From Axinella damicornis (lineage: Eukaryota; Porifera; Demospongiae; Axinellida; Axinellidae), in contig OZ007512.1 in NCBI GenBank assembly GCA_963931865.1, positions 6,531,708-6,595,707 on the forward strand: a DNA stretch of 64,000 nt, in the 5' to 3' direction. Shown here piece after piece: positions 21,906 to 33,353 of the stretch. The first letter of the stretch is position 1, and each line of letters opens with the position of its first letter. A program made the translations under genes and the position numbers. A model generated the notes under the pieces. The model searched no databases. It was given only the letters and a program-made list of their open reading frames with translations, and was not told the origin of the DNA.

Positions 21906-22096
21906 TAATAATAAAATGTGATTACAAGCGATTACCAAAATAACTTTAGTACAAGTAAGAACAACCACTGTAACTCAAGATTATATATATGGTATGGGTG
22001 AGCATTAATTAATGGCTAATTAATCCTGAACAGCTAAGCACCAAAATCAATTTCCTACACTGGTTGTGAATGAAGCCACGACCAGTGTAGGAAATT

Positions 22097-22753
22097 GGCC
22101 GTGGTGCCGAAAACCCGAACCGGACCGGACCGGACCGACCGGAAGTAGTTAATTAGTGCTTCCACAGGTAGAGAAAATAGTTTACTTTGGCATTGCTTCG
22201 TGCAGGGAAGTCAGAGAACAGTTTAGTCTCGCGAGATGACTGATTTGCACAGTATTTTGAAGCCATGAAGCGTTAGCGAGGTACCCGCGCGGCCAAGTTG
22301 GCCGGTAGTGGCGAGAGCTTGAGGCTGGCTCGCGAGACTAGCAAAAACTTGGAATTTGAGGATGACTTGAAGGAGGCAACCAGACATTAGTTGGCATTTC
22401 ACGGTTAATTGCTAGGCAAGTCAGAGAGCAGAGCCAAGCGAGTGTGAGTAATCTATACTACAAAAGCATCGAGTACTAGTTATTCTAGGCCTACTGTCCG
22501 TGCGACTTGCCCCTTGCTCTGCTAGCTATAAGCTTCACATAATGCAACGCGAAGTACAAATGCAGTAGCTATAATGCAGACAGTACCTTCGCTGAAGCTA
22601 CTTCAGGTCCCACGAAACTCCTCCAGCAGTTGCCTGTAAGTGCTACATGGTTATTAGTTTGCGCAAAATATCCGAGTCGTTTAGCTAAGTCGTTCTACGA
22701 TAATTATTGCTATTTCACTTCCGGTCGGTCCGGTCCAGGTTTTCACCACGGCC
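22097..22753. mobile_element. GGCCGTGG-ended element with perfect 9 bp TSD, nested insertion inside
   Basis: The ends GGCCGTGGTGCCGAAAACCC and the mirror GTTTTCACCACGGCC are followed inward by GGACCGGACCGACCGGAAGT and its inverse. The flanks are identical: TAGGAAATT at 22088-22096 and 22754-22762. Inside, 22224-22340 has the ends TAGTCTCGCGAG and CTCGCGAGACTA and is probably a nested TAG(C/T)CTCG-type element. No coding frame. Confidence 0.85.
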
Positions 22754-22833
22754 TAGGAAATTCACTCTCATTGTAAAATTTTAACAGCTGTTGAATGACA
22801 AACTTGACCTTATATAGAAGGTAATGAACTGAA

Positions 22834-22930
22834 ACTAATGTATGCAAATCCTTAGTTGTACATGCATGCTAGTGTGTATATAGTATACACACTAGCATGC
22901 ATGTACAACTAAGGATTTGCATACATTAGT
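22834..22930. repeat. Perfect palindrome, 97 bp
   Basis: ACTAATGTATGCAAATCCTT and onward to 22878 is mirrored base for base to 22930, centred near TATATAGTATA. It could form a cruciform; its origin (foldback MITE or replication product) is not clear. Confidence 0.85.
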
Positions 22931-22989
22931 TGCATGCAGCTATGGCGTAATTTCGGTAATTTACCGAAATTACGCCATAGCTGTATGCA
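22931..22989. repeat. Second adjacent palindrome, 59 bp
   Basis: TGCATGCAGCTATGGCGTAA mirrors TTACGCCATAGCTGTATGCA about a centre at GGTAATTTACC. It directly abuts the preceding palindrome. Confidence 0.85.
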
Positions 22990-23427
22990 CCAATAATCTG
23001 TGGATTTTGGGATGGCTCGTTGCTCTGGCTTGTTGATAGCTTTATTGCTAGCTACTGTACAGCATTACTGCATGGTAACAACCCACCTGTGAACGTCCAA
23101 GAAATATCTACAAAGGCAGGCATGTTGGAGCTTCTGCCAAGATATCGGTTGCTGTCATATCAATTGCAAGTACAGCTCGACCGGTGGGGAGAATCTTGTC
23201 CTCATCAATACACTCAACAATGACGCTGTTCCTCGTGCAGTTATTGGAGTTCTGTGAAGGCGATGAGTACCGACTGTAGCTGCTTCCATTGGCGATGCTC
23301 TAACAAGAAGAAAATAACACAACCATCTGTGGCTCACTAGGTTCCAGGTAGGGGAGCTCAAGGCACAGTACCCGATTCAGGCCAGGCCAAAATCTCCCTG
23401 CTGTTTCACCGCCACTTGTCAGGCGAC

Positions 23428-23727
23428 ATGAGGGTACACGAGATATTTCTACTCGCTGTTCTGTCAGTCTTCGGCATTGGATTGGCTCCGGGCTGCCTGC
23501 CCCGACAACGACAGGAGATGCTCACTTGCTCCGTACTTTGTCCCAGCGCTACATCCTCCTCGACAACAGGGCAGTTTAGCTCCGCCTACTATTATCGCAG
23601 CAGTGCTAACGTAATTATGGCCGACTTAAAAGGCAATTACCATCCTCATGATAGTCTCGCTTGGGCCAAGCCGGAACAGGAAATTACGGACCATGTCAGA
23701 CAACCTGAATCCGTTCTTGAGGAATGA
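23428..23727 (+). CDS. Possible small secreted protein, 99 aa
   Basis: The ATG at 23428 opens 99 codons that begin with a typical signal peptide: basic start MRVHE, hydrophobic core IFLLAVLSVFGIGLA, then PG. Four cysteines and a polar remainder follow. No family is recognised, no TATA box or splice sites are seen, and codon statistics cannot be tested here. It may be chance; the signal peptide is the only positive evidence. Confidence 0.25.
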   Translation: MRVHEIFLLAVLSVFGIGLAPGCLPRQRQEMLTCSVLCPSATSSSTTGQFSSAYYYRSSANVIMADLKGNYHPHDSLAWAKPEQEITDHVRQPESVLEE

Positions 23728-24404
23728 TGGTGTCTTCAAATAATCATCTCCGCCAGGTGCATAGCTACATAATCTGATATAGTGAAGCAATCACCTACAC
23801 ATGCCCACTCTCAGCAACAGTGCAACCAATGATGCAAGGCAAAATTGATATTGCACTGAGTGGTAGCTTGGATGCTTTGGTGAAACAAAGGTCCTACAGT
23901 CACTACATCACATCCTCCTTGATAAACACCCCAGAGGCACATGCGCCTGCAGTAGAAACATCCTATGGGAACGCTACCTTAGTAGATCACTAATGCATCA
24001 CCCCAGAACCTATAATCATTCCACAATTCACCGTGACAACCTGAATGCAGACTTCATTTGCCAAATAGCTATGTGTACCCAGCAATCAGCTGGAGTGGTT
24101 CTCGTGGCCTCGATGCAGGTATATACATTGAGAATTATTCTTTTTACTCAAGTTAATGCAACATAACTGCATACTGACCTGGTCAGACTCAGATATCTAT
24201 ATTTAGGCTAATAATGAAAGTCGGTCTAGAAACATACACTATACACAGATGAGTAACACTAAAGGAAGTCACAATCGTACCATTAAAAGACCAGAACTGA
24301 CTAATTGCAAACATAAATGAGCAGTGGCAAGACGTTTAAAATTAATGACTTGTTGACATAGCTACTACTGACTACATAATAATTGGGTGTCTACATTCGG
24401 TGGA
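23728..24404. other. Intergenic, nothing assigned
   Basis: No supported gene or repeat. Confidence 0.5.
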
Positions 24405-24492
24405 ATGGAATGGTGGAATGGAATACTGGAATGGAATGGTGGAATGGAATACTGGAATGGAATACTGGAATGGAATACTGGAATGGAATACT
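24405..24492. repeat. GGAAT-type minisatellite
   Basis: Tandem TGGAATGGAATAC / TGGAATGGAATGG units, interspersing GGAAT pentamers. Open frames across it (MEWNG repeats) are by-products. Confidence 0.9.
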
Positions 24493-24874
24493 GGTTTTTC
24501 ATGTCTGTCAGTTCAGCAGCTGTTTAGGAGGTCTGATCAATGGAGAAAGACGAAGCACACGGCAGCGCTGACTCTCCTATTGTCATTGACAGTGACGAAA
24601 GTTGTAGTCAGAGCTCCCCAGTCGGTATCGGTGCAGATAGGGAGGGGAGGAAGAGGGAGGGAGAGCGACGGCTGGGACCGTACCTCCCAGCTCACCTCAC
24701 AGCAATTGACCCCAAAGCTAGCATGAACTCACCCTGCAGAGAAAGGCACTCTGTATTATAGTCAGTACCACCACCAACAAAGAATGACATTGCACTGACC
24801 TACAAGGGAGAGAGGACATGTAGATCATACCGTATTAAACTCCTTCATGCTTTACTAAACAAAACAGGTTGTCA

Positions 24875-24972
24875 CAGGAGAGAGGGAGGGAGGGAGGGGA
24901 GGAGGGAGGAGGGAAGGAGGGTGGAGAGAGGGAGGGAGGGTGGGAGGAGGGAGTGAGAGAGGAGAGGGAGGA
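24875..24972. repeat. GGGA-rich simple repeat
   Basis: Purine-rich GGGAGGGAGG tract with GAGA interruptions. Confidence 0.9.
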
Positions 24973-25790
24973 TCGATCGAACTCACCATCCGTTGCCTAC
25001 ACACACAACACACACATAATATATTGTATGCATGTATGAACATACACACACGTCATGGCAATGATGTCGTCACGGACAAGAATGAGGCTTGCACTTTTAC
25101 CTTCCATAGCTAGTCCATGGTATGACCAGGCACGTGATTGAAACGGACCAGTAACTCTCTGCAGGGGAAGGAACACAGCCAACAAAAACGTTGTATGGCA
25201 AACTAAATGAATCTGTTGATGTACAGGCCTAAATGTAGTTGGTTGGTATAGTTACACCACTGGTATGACATCATGTATATTTCATATAAAAGGAAACTGG
25301 TCCATTTGCACTCGGGACAGAGACACTGAAGGTGTCGGGGGTACGTTGCTTGGTACCTCAGCACGAGAAGTTGTGATACTGCGACTTACTCTCATTGATG
25401 GTGATCTGTAGTAGACCGTTGGTGCTAGAAGATGGTGCAATGGAGTTGGACATTCTCACTCTCTGCATGTAAGGCCTGGGTCAGGCTAGGATGTGCATAT
25501 TAGTACACCAATTTTACCTTGATATTTTACATCCATATAATCAATGTATTATATGATACTTATGATTATTATGAAACTAAAAGTTCAAAACCTCAACTCA
25601 CATAAATAATTACGTCATCTCTATTACATTACGTCAGTGGGCGGGCCTTGTAATACCAACATAAACAAACACAAATGTGGATATACGGATTATGTGCCGC
25701 TTAGCTAGAGCGAACTGAGTGGTACCATTCGAACGTACACATAACTAACTCAAAACCTACCGGGTAGTTTTCGCGAATTCAGCCGGGAAG

Positions 25791-25929
25791 ATGTTCAGTG
25801 AAGAAAACAGCCACTCCAGAGAAGGCCAGTGGGAGTGTCCCTCGAGTCACAGCAACTCGTACGAGCAATATTTCCACAATCTACCCGGTAGGAAGACGCA
25901 GCCATTCCTACTCTTTGGATTGCCACCGG
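25791..25929 (+). CDS. Possible first coding exon of an unknown gene
   Basis: The ATG at 25791 opens 46 codons (MFSEENSHSREGQWECPSSH at the start) and ends CCACCG at a strong donor GTAAGG. Two CRE-like TTACGTCA sites lie upstream near 25610 and 25631, so a promoter is plausible. It ends in phase 0 and cannot join directly to the acceptor at 27110, which needs phase 2; an intermediate exon would be required. The family is unknown. Confidence 0.3.
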
Positions 25930-26695
25930 TAAGGTCAAGGATACCAAAGCACACATAATCCGTATAGCTCGACTTTTTATTCACTGTCCCTATATGCGGC
26001 CATCTCAACCGCAAAGGCCTGAAAGTCACGGGTTACGTAGCCACGCCTCACGATCTTCACGTGTCTTTCGAACGTTTCCCGCGAATTACCGGCATCCCGA
26101 TCTAACCAACCGTCCAAGTAACGCCACTACTCTCCACGCTTCGCTTTTTCTTCACGCCGATCGAGTCAGCAGGTACTACAGCCAGCTGTTCAGTCTATTA
26201 GTCACTTGAGAATTTGCAGCGGTGAGTCAAGCAATAATTATAGAAAGTTTCCATGATTATAATATTGTATAAAGAACACACTGTATAATGTGTTGACAAA
26301 AATTCAGTTGCAGTGCAACAAGAGAAAAGACAAACATTTTCTGCAGTCACACAATAAGAGCCTAGTACGGTAGGCTTGATTTACATGTAGCAAAGGATAA
26401 GTCAATGACAGTGCTGTTTGTGGATTCTGTTGAAGCTTGGCGCTTGCACAGTCTGTACAGCTATCCTGAGCTTTGTTTAAAGCACAATCACTAGTACATG
26501 TACTATGTTCAAGTGATCAAAAGCACCAAGCGAGCTTGGCAACAAGGCTATTGATACAGTGAGATGACAAAACTTGGAATCATGGTCTGAAAACTCAGAC
26601 TTCAGGTCTTGAAGTAGAACCTGCAGGGCTAGGAATTACATGGATTACACCAGTGAAGAATACATAATTCACTAATGATATTTTGTGCTGCCACG

Positions 26696-26787
26696 CAGTC
26701 TAGCCGTAGCCCCTCTCCACCTGGCCGGTCAAACGGGCGTGCGTATCGGCCAGGCGGAGCAGGCGGAGAGGGCTAGCGGCTAGACTG
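26696..26787. mobile_element. CAGTCTAGCCG-ended foldback, 92 bp
   Basis: CAGTCTAGCCGTAGCCCCTC mirrors GCTAGCGGCTAGACTG, with CCTGGCCG/CGGCCAGG inside. The flanks GCTGCCACG (26687-26695) and GCTGCCACA (26788-26796) form a 9 bp duplication with one mismatch. Confidence 0.8.
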
Positions 26788-27121
26788 GCTGCCACAAAGC
26801 ATGGACACCAAATTTACATGTTTACTAACTCTAACTATGGCTGTCTCAACTCAATGCAATGGTATGATCCCAACTTCTTTGCTAATCCAAAGCATAATTA
26901 TGCTCACTACATAAGACTTCCAATCTCTACCCACAGCAGTTTGGCACATTTTGACTAATGATCCTGAGCTCATGCAGTCAATGTTTATACAACCAACCAA
27001 ACTTGACCAATATTTACAACCTAAATGCTATTATCTATAAAAACTTCTTTTGAGTGGTAAATAGTGAGAGGTTATTAGTTGGCTACATGTGACTCTGGCT
27101 TCCCTTCTCAGGCATCATTTC

Positions 27122-30100
27122 ATGGCTTTTATTAGACTTGTAGCACTGGATATCAACTGTGGCTTTGCTCGCACTGCTATACGAGAACTAACGCCACGTC
27201 AAAGGGGACCAAACAAAGAGACTGACAAAGAGAAAAGGGCTTCTGAGTTCAAAGAATTGTTTGCACAATGCCCAAAGTACGGTCTTAACGAGTCGTATTT
27301 TGTGAGCAGTGGACGTAATGGTTCCCTCTTTGTTCGCGATTGTGAGAAAATTGGGGTGTATTTTACGGGAAGGTGGAACCCAAAGGAGAGCCGGGTCGAA
27401 TATGAGCAAGTTTTCTCCTCCTCCAACTGGAAAGCACTCACACAACACAAAAAGCAAGAGCACACTCTAGCTATGTGCAAACCATGCCGTGATGATCACT
27501 TCAGTTTGCAAACGAGGTTTCCACAAGGTCCTTACTTTGAACCTCAGCCTGTTCTTACCATCAACACAGATGAGCTGAAACAACTTGGAAAATGCCATGC
27601 TACGAGAAAAGTCTTTTCAGAATTAAATTCCTCATTTTCGGAAGCGTTTGGCCAAGACTTCACAGATGCAGTGGCGAAGGATAGACAGGTACCGCTACAG
27701 ATGAAACAAACCACTAATGAACGAAAGGGCAAACTTCGGTCAGTGTACAGAAAATGTCGAGACAAAGAGAATGAGGGTCGGCAGAAAACAGCTGCAATAG
27801 CTGTGCTTGCAGAAGATCATTCACTACGCTCATACCAACGAAAGAGATTACTCCAATCTTTTGAAACCCCTCCATCTAAAAAGGCCAGACCAAGGGTGGC
27901 AAAAACACACTCACCTGATTTGAGCAAGGTCACTTGGAACAAACAAGCAGTTCTTGACAACCTGAAGGCACATCCTTCTGCACCACCAGCCATCAATTGG
28001 CAGAAATTTGCCAAAGAACACAATGTTCCAGGAAGGAACTGTGGCCAGGTGGTCAAGGAATTCGCAATGAAGTCTGGGATAGACACATCCAGGCTTGAGT
28101 GTGGTCCATCTCTACCTCGCATCCGTGCATGCAAACGCACACTTCCTGGCTCAGAGATCTCAGGTGGTTCAGATCCAACTCCAGCTGCAATCAAAGACGA
28201 ATGGAGTAAGATGGTCACATCTGGCGAGTTGTCCTTAGGTGTTCCATGCATCCCTTACAGGCTTGTTAAATTCTCTACCAAAAACGGGGAACTGGTCAGG
28301 AAGGAGATTCAGGTTGAAGGGCGCAAATTTCCACTCAGTGAAGTTCGACAGAAGCTGTTGCAACGGAAGGAAAAGTATATGCGATTAAACACTGACGAGG
28401 AAATCGAGGAAATGTCACTGTCTGAGCTACACTCACTTGTAGCCAAGTCTCAATCAATACCACCAAACACCGACATGGAAGAGCTTCGCTCCACAATCAA
28501 GGCCAACCAACGTACAAGAACCTTGGCTTTCTGGCATGACCATGGTACAATCCTTGGTCTAGGCACTATCTTGATGACCATCCATGTTGTGTATGACAGA
28601 GCTACCTTTTATACTCAAGCTGAATATGCACAGAGGTTTGGCAGCATAGAGAACGTGCAGTCCATGGTTGAACGCCCGGAAATCTACATGTTTGCAGCAG
28701 GTTCTTCTTCCGCTGAAGACCAAGCAGCTCTTCTGCAGGACAGGATTGACTGCCTACCTAGCCTCTCATCACCTGTTCCTGCCTCCAATGGTATCTTGAT
28801 CCATGACAAGCTAGGCTTCATGATTGGAGACCACCCCGCTCAACAATTTGAGCGAGGAACGCAACAGGGAGGAACATACAAGTGTGGGGGGTGTGGATGC
28901 AAGAATACCATGCTGGAAGATCTTGCTCATGCACTACATTGTGAATGGCGATCTCTCAAAGATCTGCAGCGTACTGCTATCGCAGGGAAGCTAGGAAAAC
29001 AGCCAGGTACTATCAAGCCATTCACGAACCTCCTAGTTGCTCAGCTTCGTGAGGAATTGCATGGACGAAAAATTTTCAGCACTGACTGCCCAAAGAAGGA
29101 GCTACAGGAAGTACTAACAAGCATTCTCAAAGGAGTACAGCGAGTGCCAACCCTACTGCTGTTTAACCCAACTCAGGAATTGGATGACCTTCACCTTGGT
29201 GCATATACAGTCTTAGACTGTGAGCCGCTGCATGACCTTAAGGGTCATCTAGGGAACCTCTTCAAAGAGCTGCCACACATACTACCCCATGGAGTGAGCG
29301 AGAAAACCAAGGAGATAATCGAGGCCAACACCAAAGACAAGATGACCGGAGCTGACCACAGAATGATTGCAATTGAGCTGCGTCTTTCACTCGTACAGGC
29401 TAGTGTTGATCCAGCTATTCTCCTCCTTATTGACACAGCGGTCAGAATTTCTGAGCTCCTCTACCTGCCTGAGGAAAAGCGGACACCACGACGTATTCTT
29501 CAACTCTACAACTGCACTTGGCTACATCACGAGCTATGCAGTACAATGTTCACCACATTTCATGGTGATATGTCTCGCAGTAAGTTCTTTGGAGCCTACC
29601 TTCATGCAATAGTTGTCCATGCACCATCTCAGCTTGAAATCATCTCCTTGTTCTCTGTTAACACAGAGAATCAGGAACGAATATTTGGACAAGCACGCAA
29701 GACAGCAACAGCAACAAGCAACCGCCAACCACACACACTGATTTCCACCATTCTTCTTAGACTACAGGCGAAGTCTCAATACAGAGATATTTATGGATCA
29801 GTCAAACAAGGAGAAAGCCGTGTAGCAAAGGCAGGTGCTAACATACCACCGTACAAAGGTACAGTTGTCAAGGATGATTTCATTCAGCGACGAACAAAAA
29901 GCTGGCAAGCTCACCTACAACGGCTTAGCAGATTCCTAGTTGCAGGAGAAGGTGTATGGTGGGAGAAAACTCAAGATGGATACCATTTCTTCGATGGAGA
30001 TGAAGATCTCGAATGCCACAATGAAGGACCTCCACTTTTGCACCACAGATCAGTACTTCTCCAAGAGGTTGGGAAGCAGCAAAGGGCAGCCTGGAAGATG

Positions 30101-30916
30101 ATACTTCATCATGGAATAAAAGTACCTACCCCAAGGTTGTACCTCTACGATGAAGCTGGCAATCCTGTCCCTTCCAGTGACCAATCTACTTCTGTCCATT
30201 CAGTGAGTGACCAATCCACACTCAGTCACCAAACCAGTCACCAATTATGCCCCACAGAATACGACTCCATTCCCAGCCACCAAACCAATGGCCAATCCAT
30301 TCTCAGTCAGCCAACAAGTAATGAATCAATTCCAAGCTATACTAGCAACAACCAATCCATTGCTAGCCACCCAACCGGTGACCAAACCATAGCTAGCCAT
30401 CAAACCAGTGACCGAACTATAGTTAGCCATCAAACCAGTGACCAATCACACACAGTCAGTGAGACTGAAAACGACAACATGGAAACAAACACTGAAAACG
30501 ATGAAACAGATACTGTATTAGAATTCACAGACATTTCTGAATCAGTTGCAGTCTTTCAAAATGATCAAGCTGAGGACAAGTGCTACAGGACAACACACGC
30601 GATGCAAATTGCTAAAGTGATTGGCCATACACCAGACCTTGCCACATTTGACAAACTTCGCTCTCAAATGAAAAGAAAGCAACTGAAATCACATGAAGAA
30701 TATTCTAAGCATGACAAACTACTTGCAGCCCTGCAAAAAGCAATTCTAACTCAGAGATCATCTTTAATGGATAGTATTACCCACATCGAACAGCGCCACT
30801 TCCAACTACATGGTAGCCTTCCAACAGAGAAATCAGCCTGTCCAGAATATACAGGACTACTACACAAATACAAACTATCAAACAAACTCCTCAAAGCCTG
30901 GAACATCTCACTGTAG
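27122..30916 (+). CDS. Large transposon-like protein, candidate RNase H-fold (DDE) transposase with SAP insert; family not named
   Basis: An uninterrupted frame gives 1264 residues from the first ATG at 27122. A splice acceptor (CTTCCCTTCTCAG, ending 27111) lies 10 bp upstream, so earlier exons may exist. Landmarks: a Myb/homeodomain-like region near 285-330 (INWQKFAKEHNVPGRNCGQV); FWHDHGTILG; GDHPAQQFE (D570) followed by YKCGGCGC; a SAP-like insert near 633-667 (LLVAQLREELHGRK...KKELQEVLTSIL); EPLHDLKGH (D705); and VNTENQERIF (E849, E852). The order 'GD-x-PA...C-x2-C, then LHD-x-K-x-H, then a Glu in an Asn-rich helix' parallels KDZ/CACTA-type transposases, hence the inferred D-D-E. Proteins of this look are multicopy in cnidarians and fish, by memory. 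The C-terminus has Ser/Gln-rich tandem repeats near 1025-1115. AATAAA follows 196 bp after the stop. No TIR found. Confidence 0.6.
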   Translation: MAFIRLVALDINCGFARTAIRELTPRQRGPNKETDKEKRASEFKELFAQCPKYGLNESYFVSSGRNGSLFVRDCEKIGVYFTGRWNPKESRVEYEQVFSSSNWKALTQHKKQEHTLAMCKPCRDDHFSLQTRFPQGPYFEPQPVLTINTDELKQLGKCHATRKVFSELNSSFSEAFGQDFTDAVAKDRQVPLQMKQTTNERKGKLRSVYRKCRDKENEGRQKTAAIAVLAEDHSLRSYQRKRLLQSFETPPSKKARPRVAKTHSPDLSKVTWNKQAVLDNLKAHPSAPPAINWQKFAKEHNVPGRNCGQVVKEFAMKSGIDTSRLECGPSLPRIRACKRTLPGSEISGGSDPTPAAIKDEWSKMVTSGELSLGVPCIPYRLVKFSTKNGELVRKEIQVEGRKFPLSEVRQKLLQRKEKYMRLNTDEEIEEMSLSELHSLVAKSQSIPPNTDMEELRSTIKANQRTRTLAFWHDHGTILGLGTILMTIHVVYDRATFYTQAEYAQRFGSIENVQSMVERPEIYMFAAGSSSAEDQAALLQDRIDCLPSLSSPVPASNGILIHDKLGFMIGDHPAQQFERGTQQGGTYKCGGCGCKNTMLEDLAHALHCEWRSLKDLQRTAIAGKLGKQPGTIKPFTNLLVAQLREELHGRKIFSTDCPKKELQEVLTSILKGVQRVPTLLLFNPTQELDDLHLGAYTVLDCEPLHDLKGHLGNLFKELPHILPHGVSEKTKEIIEANTKDKMTGADHRMIAIELRLSLVQASVDPAILLLIDTAVRISELLYLPEEKRTPRRILQLYNCTWLHHELCSTMFTTFHGDMSRSKFFGAYLHAIVVHAPSQLEIISLFSVNTENQERIFGQARKTATATSNRQPHTLISTILLRLQAKSQYRDIYGSVKQGESRVAKAGANIPPYKGTVVKDDFIQRRTKSWQAHLQRLSRFLVAGEGVWWEKTQDGYHFFDGDEDLECHNEGPPLLHHRSVLLQEVGKQQRAAWKMILHHGIKVPTPRLYLYDEAGNPVPSSDQSTSVHSVSDQSTLSHQTSHQLCPTEYDSIPSHQTNGQSILSQPTSNESIPSYTSNNQSIASHPTGDQTIASHQTSDRTIVSHQTSDQSHTVSETENDNMETNTENDETDTVLEFTDISESVAVFQNDQAEDKCYRTTHAMQIAKVIGHTPDLATFDKLRSQMKRKQLKSHEEYSKHDKLLAALQKAILTQRSSLMDSITHIEQRHFQLHGSLPTEKSACPEYTGLLHKYKLSNKLLKAWNISL

Positions 30917-31111
30917 CTAGCATATTGTCTTGTCTGTCTGTAACTCAATCTAGCTTGTACATGTATAGAATCGTCTAACTGATCACAGCAGTTCACTTTG
31001 ACAACCAGTTATAATAATTATACACGACCTAACATCGAGACACTAGCGTTCATCGAGGGTGTTCTCTGGCAACTATAGGTAATCGAGGACATTCTCAACC
31101 TGCGCAGGTCT

Positions 31112-31117
31112 AATAAA
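31112..31117 (+). promoter_or_regulatory. Poly(A) signal AATAAA after the 27.1-30.9 kb gene
   Basis: Canonical hexamer, first in the downstream 200 bp, on the coding strand. Confidence 0.4.
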
Positions 31118-31424
31118 ATGCCCCCAATAGTTCCTTGAGAACGTACTCGACGAGTTACTAAGCTTTTAGCTACGTTTACACAACGTACCTTGCAGCCTGC
31201 TTGCTTTTGAGAACTGTCTGCTGGCCTTCTGTTTACGATCGAACCTCGAACGCGATTATATTGAGTATTAACTGTCACGTGTTAAAAGTACCAACAACAA
31301 ACCGCAATCACATGACATCCTGTGCCGTGTGCAATCGTTTCCATAGATACGCACAAGTACAGTGAGCACTTAAGTACAGTGAGCACTATAGCAACTTTTG
31401 CTTGTGGAGGCACAAACTGCATGG

Positions 31425-31573
31425 AGGAAGGAGGGAAGGAGGGAGACAAGGAGGGAGGGAGGGAGGAGGGAGGGAGGCAGGGAGGGAGGGAGGGTGGGTG
31501 GGAGGGAGGGAGGGAGGGAGGGAGGGAGGGAGGGAGGGAGGGAGGGAGGGAGGGAGGGAGGGAGGGAGGGAGA
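31425..31573. repeat. (GGGA)n microsatellite, ~150 bp
   Basis: AGGG/GGGA tetramers with few interruptions. Every frame stays open on both strands and gives Gly/Glu/Arg or Pro/Ser/Leu repeats; no gene. Confidence 0.95.
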
Positions 31574-31762
31574 GGGAAGGCACTGCAGCTAGCGTGGGTC
31601 CTTCTAAATTTCAAAACAGAACCAATCACTTTACAGTGGGGAGTACAAATGCATTTCCTCCCCATTCTAAATCTGGTTCGCCAATGTGGCGAATACCAAC
31701 AGCAGGAATGCAGCTGTGGACCCATGCTAGGGTCGAGTCATTCATCACACCCTTTCCGACAA

Positions 31763-32155
31763 TTCTAAACAATTATTTAGGTTCTGCTGACAGATGGAGC
31801 AATCCCAGGTGTAAACATTGTGCAACTCATGCTGCTGCACGAGTTCACAAAACTCCAGAGGTATCCATTCTTAGTCATCTCTAGGAAGCAACAGGCCCAC
31901 AAGCAAAGCCGCTTGTCATTGATCCACTTTCAGTTTAAGAGTTTATCAATACCCATTAGGTATAACAATTCTTTAGGTTCTGCTGACAGATTGAGCAATC
32001 CCAGGTGTAAACATTGTGCAACTCATGCTGCTGCACGAGTTCACAAATCTCCAGAGGTATCCTTTCTTAGTCATCTCTAGGAAGCAACAGGCCCACAAGC
32101 AAAGCCGCTTGTCATTGATCCACTTTCAGTTTATCAATACCCATTAGGTAACAAT
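31763..32155. repeat. ~198 bp tandem duplication
   Basis: A block starting at TTTAGGTTCTGCTGACAGAT and including GCAACTCATGCTGCTGCACG recurs 198 bp later with small differences. A third truncated start (AATTCTGGTACTGCTGAC) follows at 32152. Confidence 0.9.
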
Positions 32156-33353
32156 TCTGGTACTGCTGACTAGATTAGGTCCCAGGCCACCAACAGTGAC
32201 CAGCTTTTGACACTTGTGAGAGAGGCTACAGTATAGTAGTGCGGTAGCTTAGTATCAGTCTTGGGCTAACAATTAACATACTACTGTACATGATGATAAT
32301 TATGTGGAGTTAGTTGAAGGGTGAAAAGTTTATCCATGCCATAAGTGAAGGGCTACTACAGATTGTTCAGCAAACCTCAAGGCACAAGACCAGTGTAGTC
32401 TCGTCTCGCATGTCTCGAATCCACTGCAGACCCTTCCGGTCCCTTCGACCACCTGGGCCAGACTTTACATATTCACCTTCAGGATGGGTTCATGACGATA
32501 GAGGCTTGTGCACGTGCACAATTGAAAGGGGTGGGGCTGGACCGGAAGTCAGAATTTAACTACACGCTGTGCCAGACGAAATTACCTAGTCGTGCCAGCC
32601 TCTCGCTACACCCACTACTAGCCCCTCCCCGTCGAGAGGGTGGACTACTATTTACCTCCCGCATCAAGCACATCACTAGCAACTGAATGACTCTGAAGCT
32701 TCTGCGCCAAAACTGTAAGTTCCAACTTCATGAAGAATCAAACAAACCACAAATATTGAGCACTTCGAAAGGAACCTGTCACTCTACTATAGTTATGTGT
32801 AGTATAATCAGTACAATAATTTTTGAGTGGGGAGAGAAGACTGAAAGTTACAAATTACGATGTGGATATTGGTCCGGCAGGAAGTACATACTTTAGGTAT
32901 AGGTACTGGTACTGGTATAGCTAATCATTGTGACTATTTAATTTTGATGCAATACACTAATTGTGGTGTAATAATGCTTACTCCCTCATGTAATAAGAGT
33001 TGTATCAATCTGAGTCTCTTGCACGATCTGCGCTAATCCGTCCTATTAGTCCTAGTAATATCTTGGTTGTTCCACACAGTGTTAGGATCCTGCATACTAT
33101 ATCTACAACCTAGATAGTTGCTGGTTGCGTGCTGCAGTTAGCTACGCCGTGTGATCATTGATTGTGATCATGCAGTCAATAGAGAGCAGTTGCAGTCCAG
33201 TAATATTATGGGGTCATCACCAATTCTGACCACTCTTACATAACCTATCGTCTAGAGGGGTCTTGGAAGATCTGTAGCAGTCCAGTTCACTTCAAGTGGG
33301 AGACAGCTAGTTCTGTTATAGTTGAGGAATTGTTATTCCTTTTCTCTCCAGCC
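32156..33353. other. Intergenic, nothing assigned
   Basis: Short ORFs only; no supported gene. Confidence 0.5.

Noticed and set aside
27089..27121. Upstream GTG as start of the 27.1-30.9 kb gene
   Set aside because: GTG is not a normal nuclear start; this stretch contains a splice acceptor, so coding here would come from an upstream exon or begin at the ATG at 27122.
31320..31770. Overlapping Gly/Glu/Arg and Pro/Ser/Leu frames on both strands
   Set aside because: Products of a (GGGA)n microsatellite.
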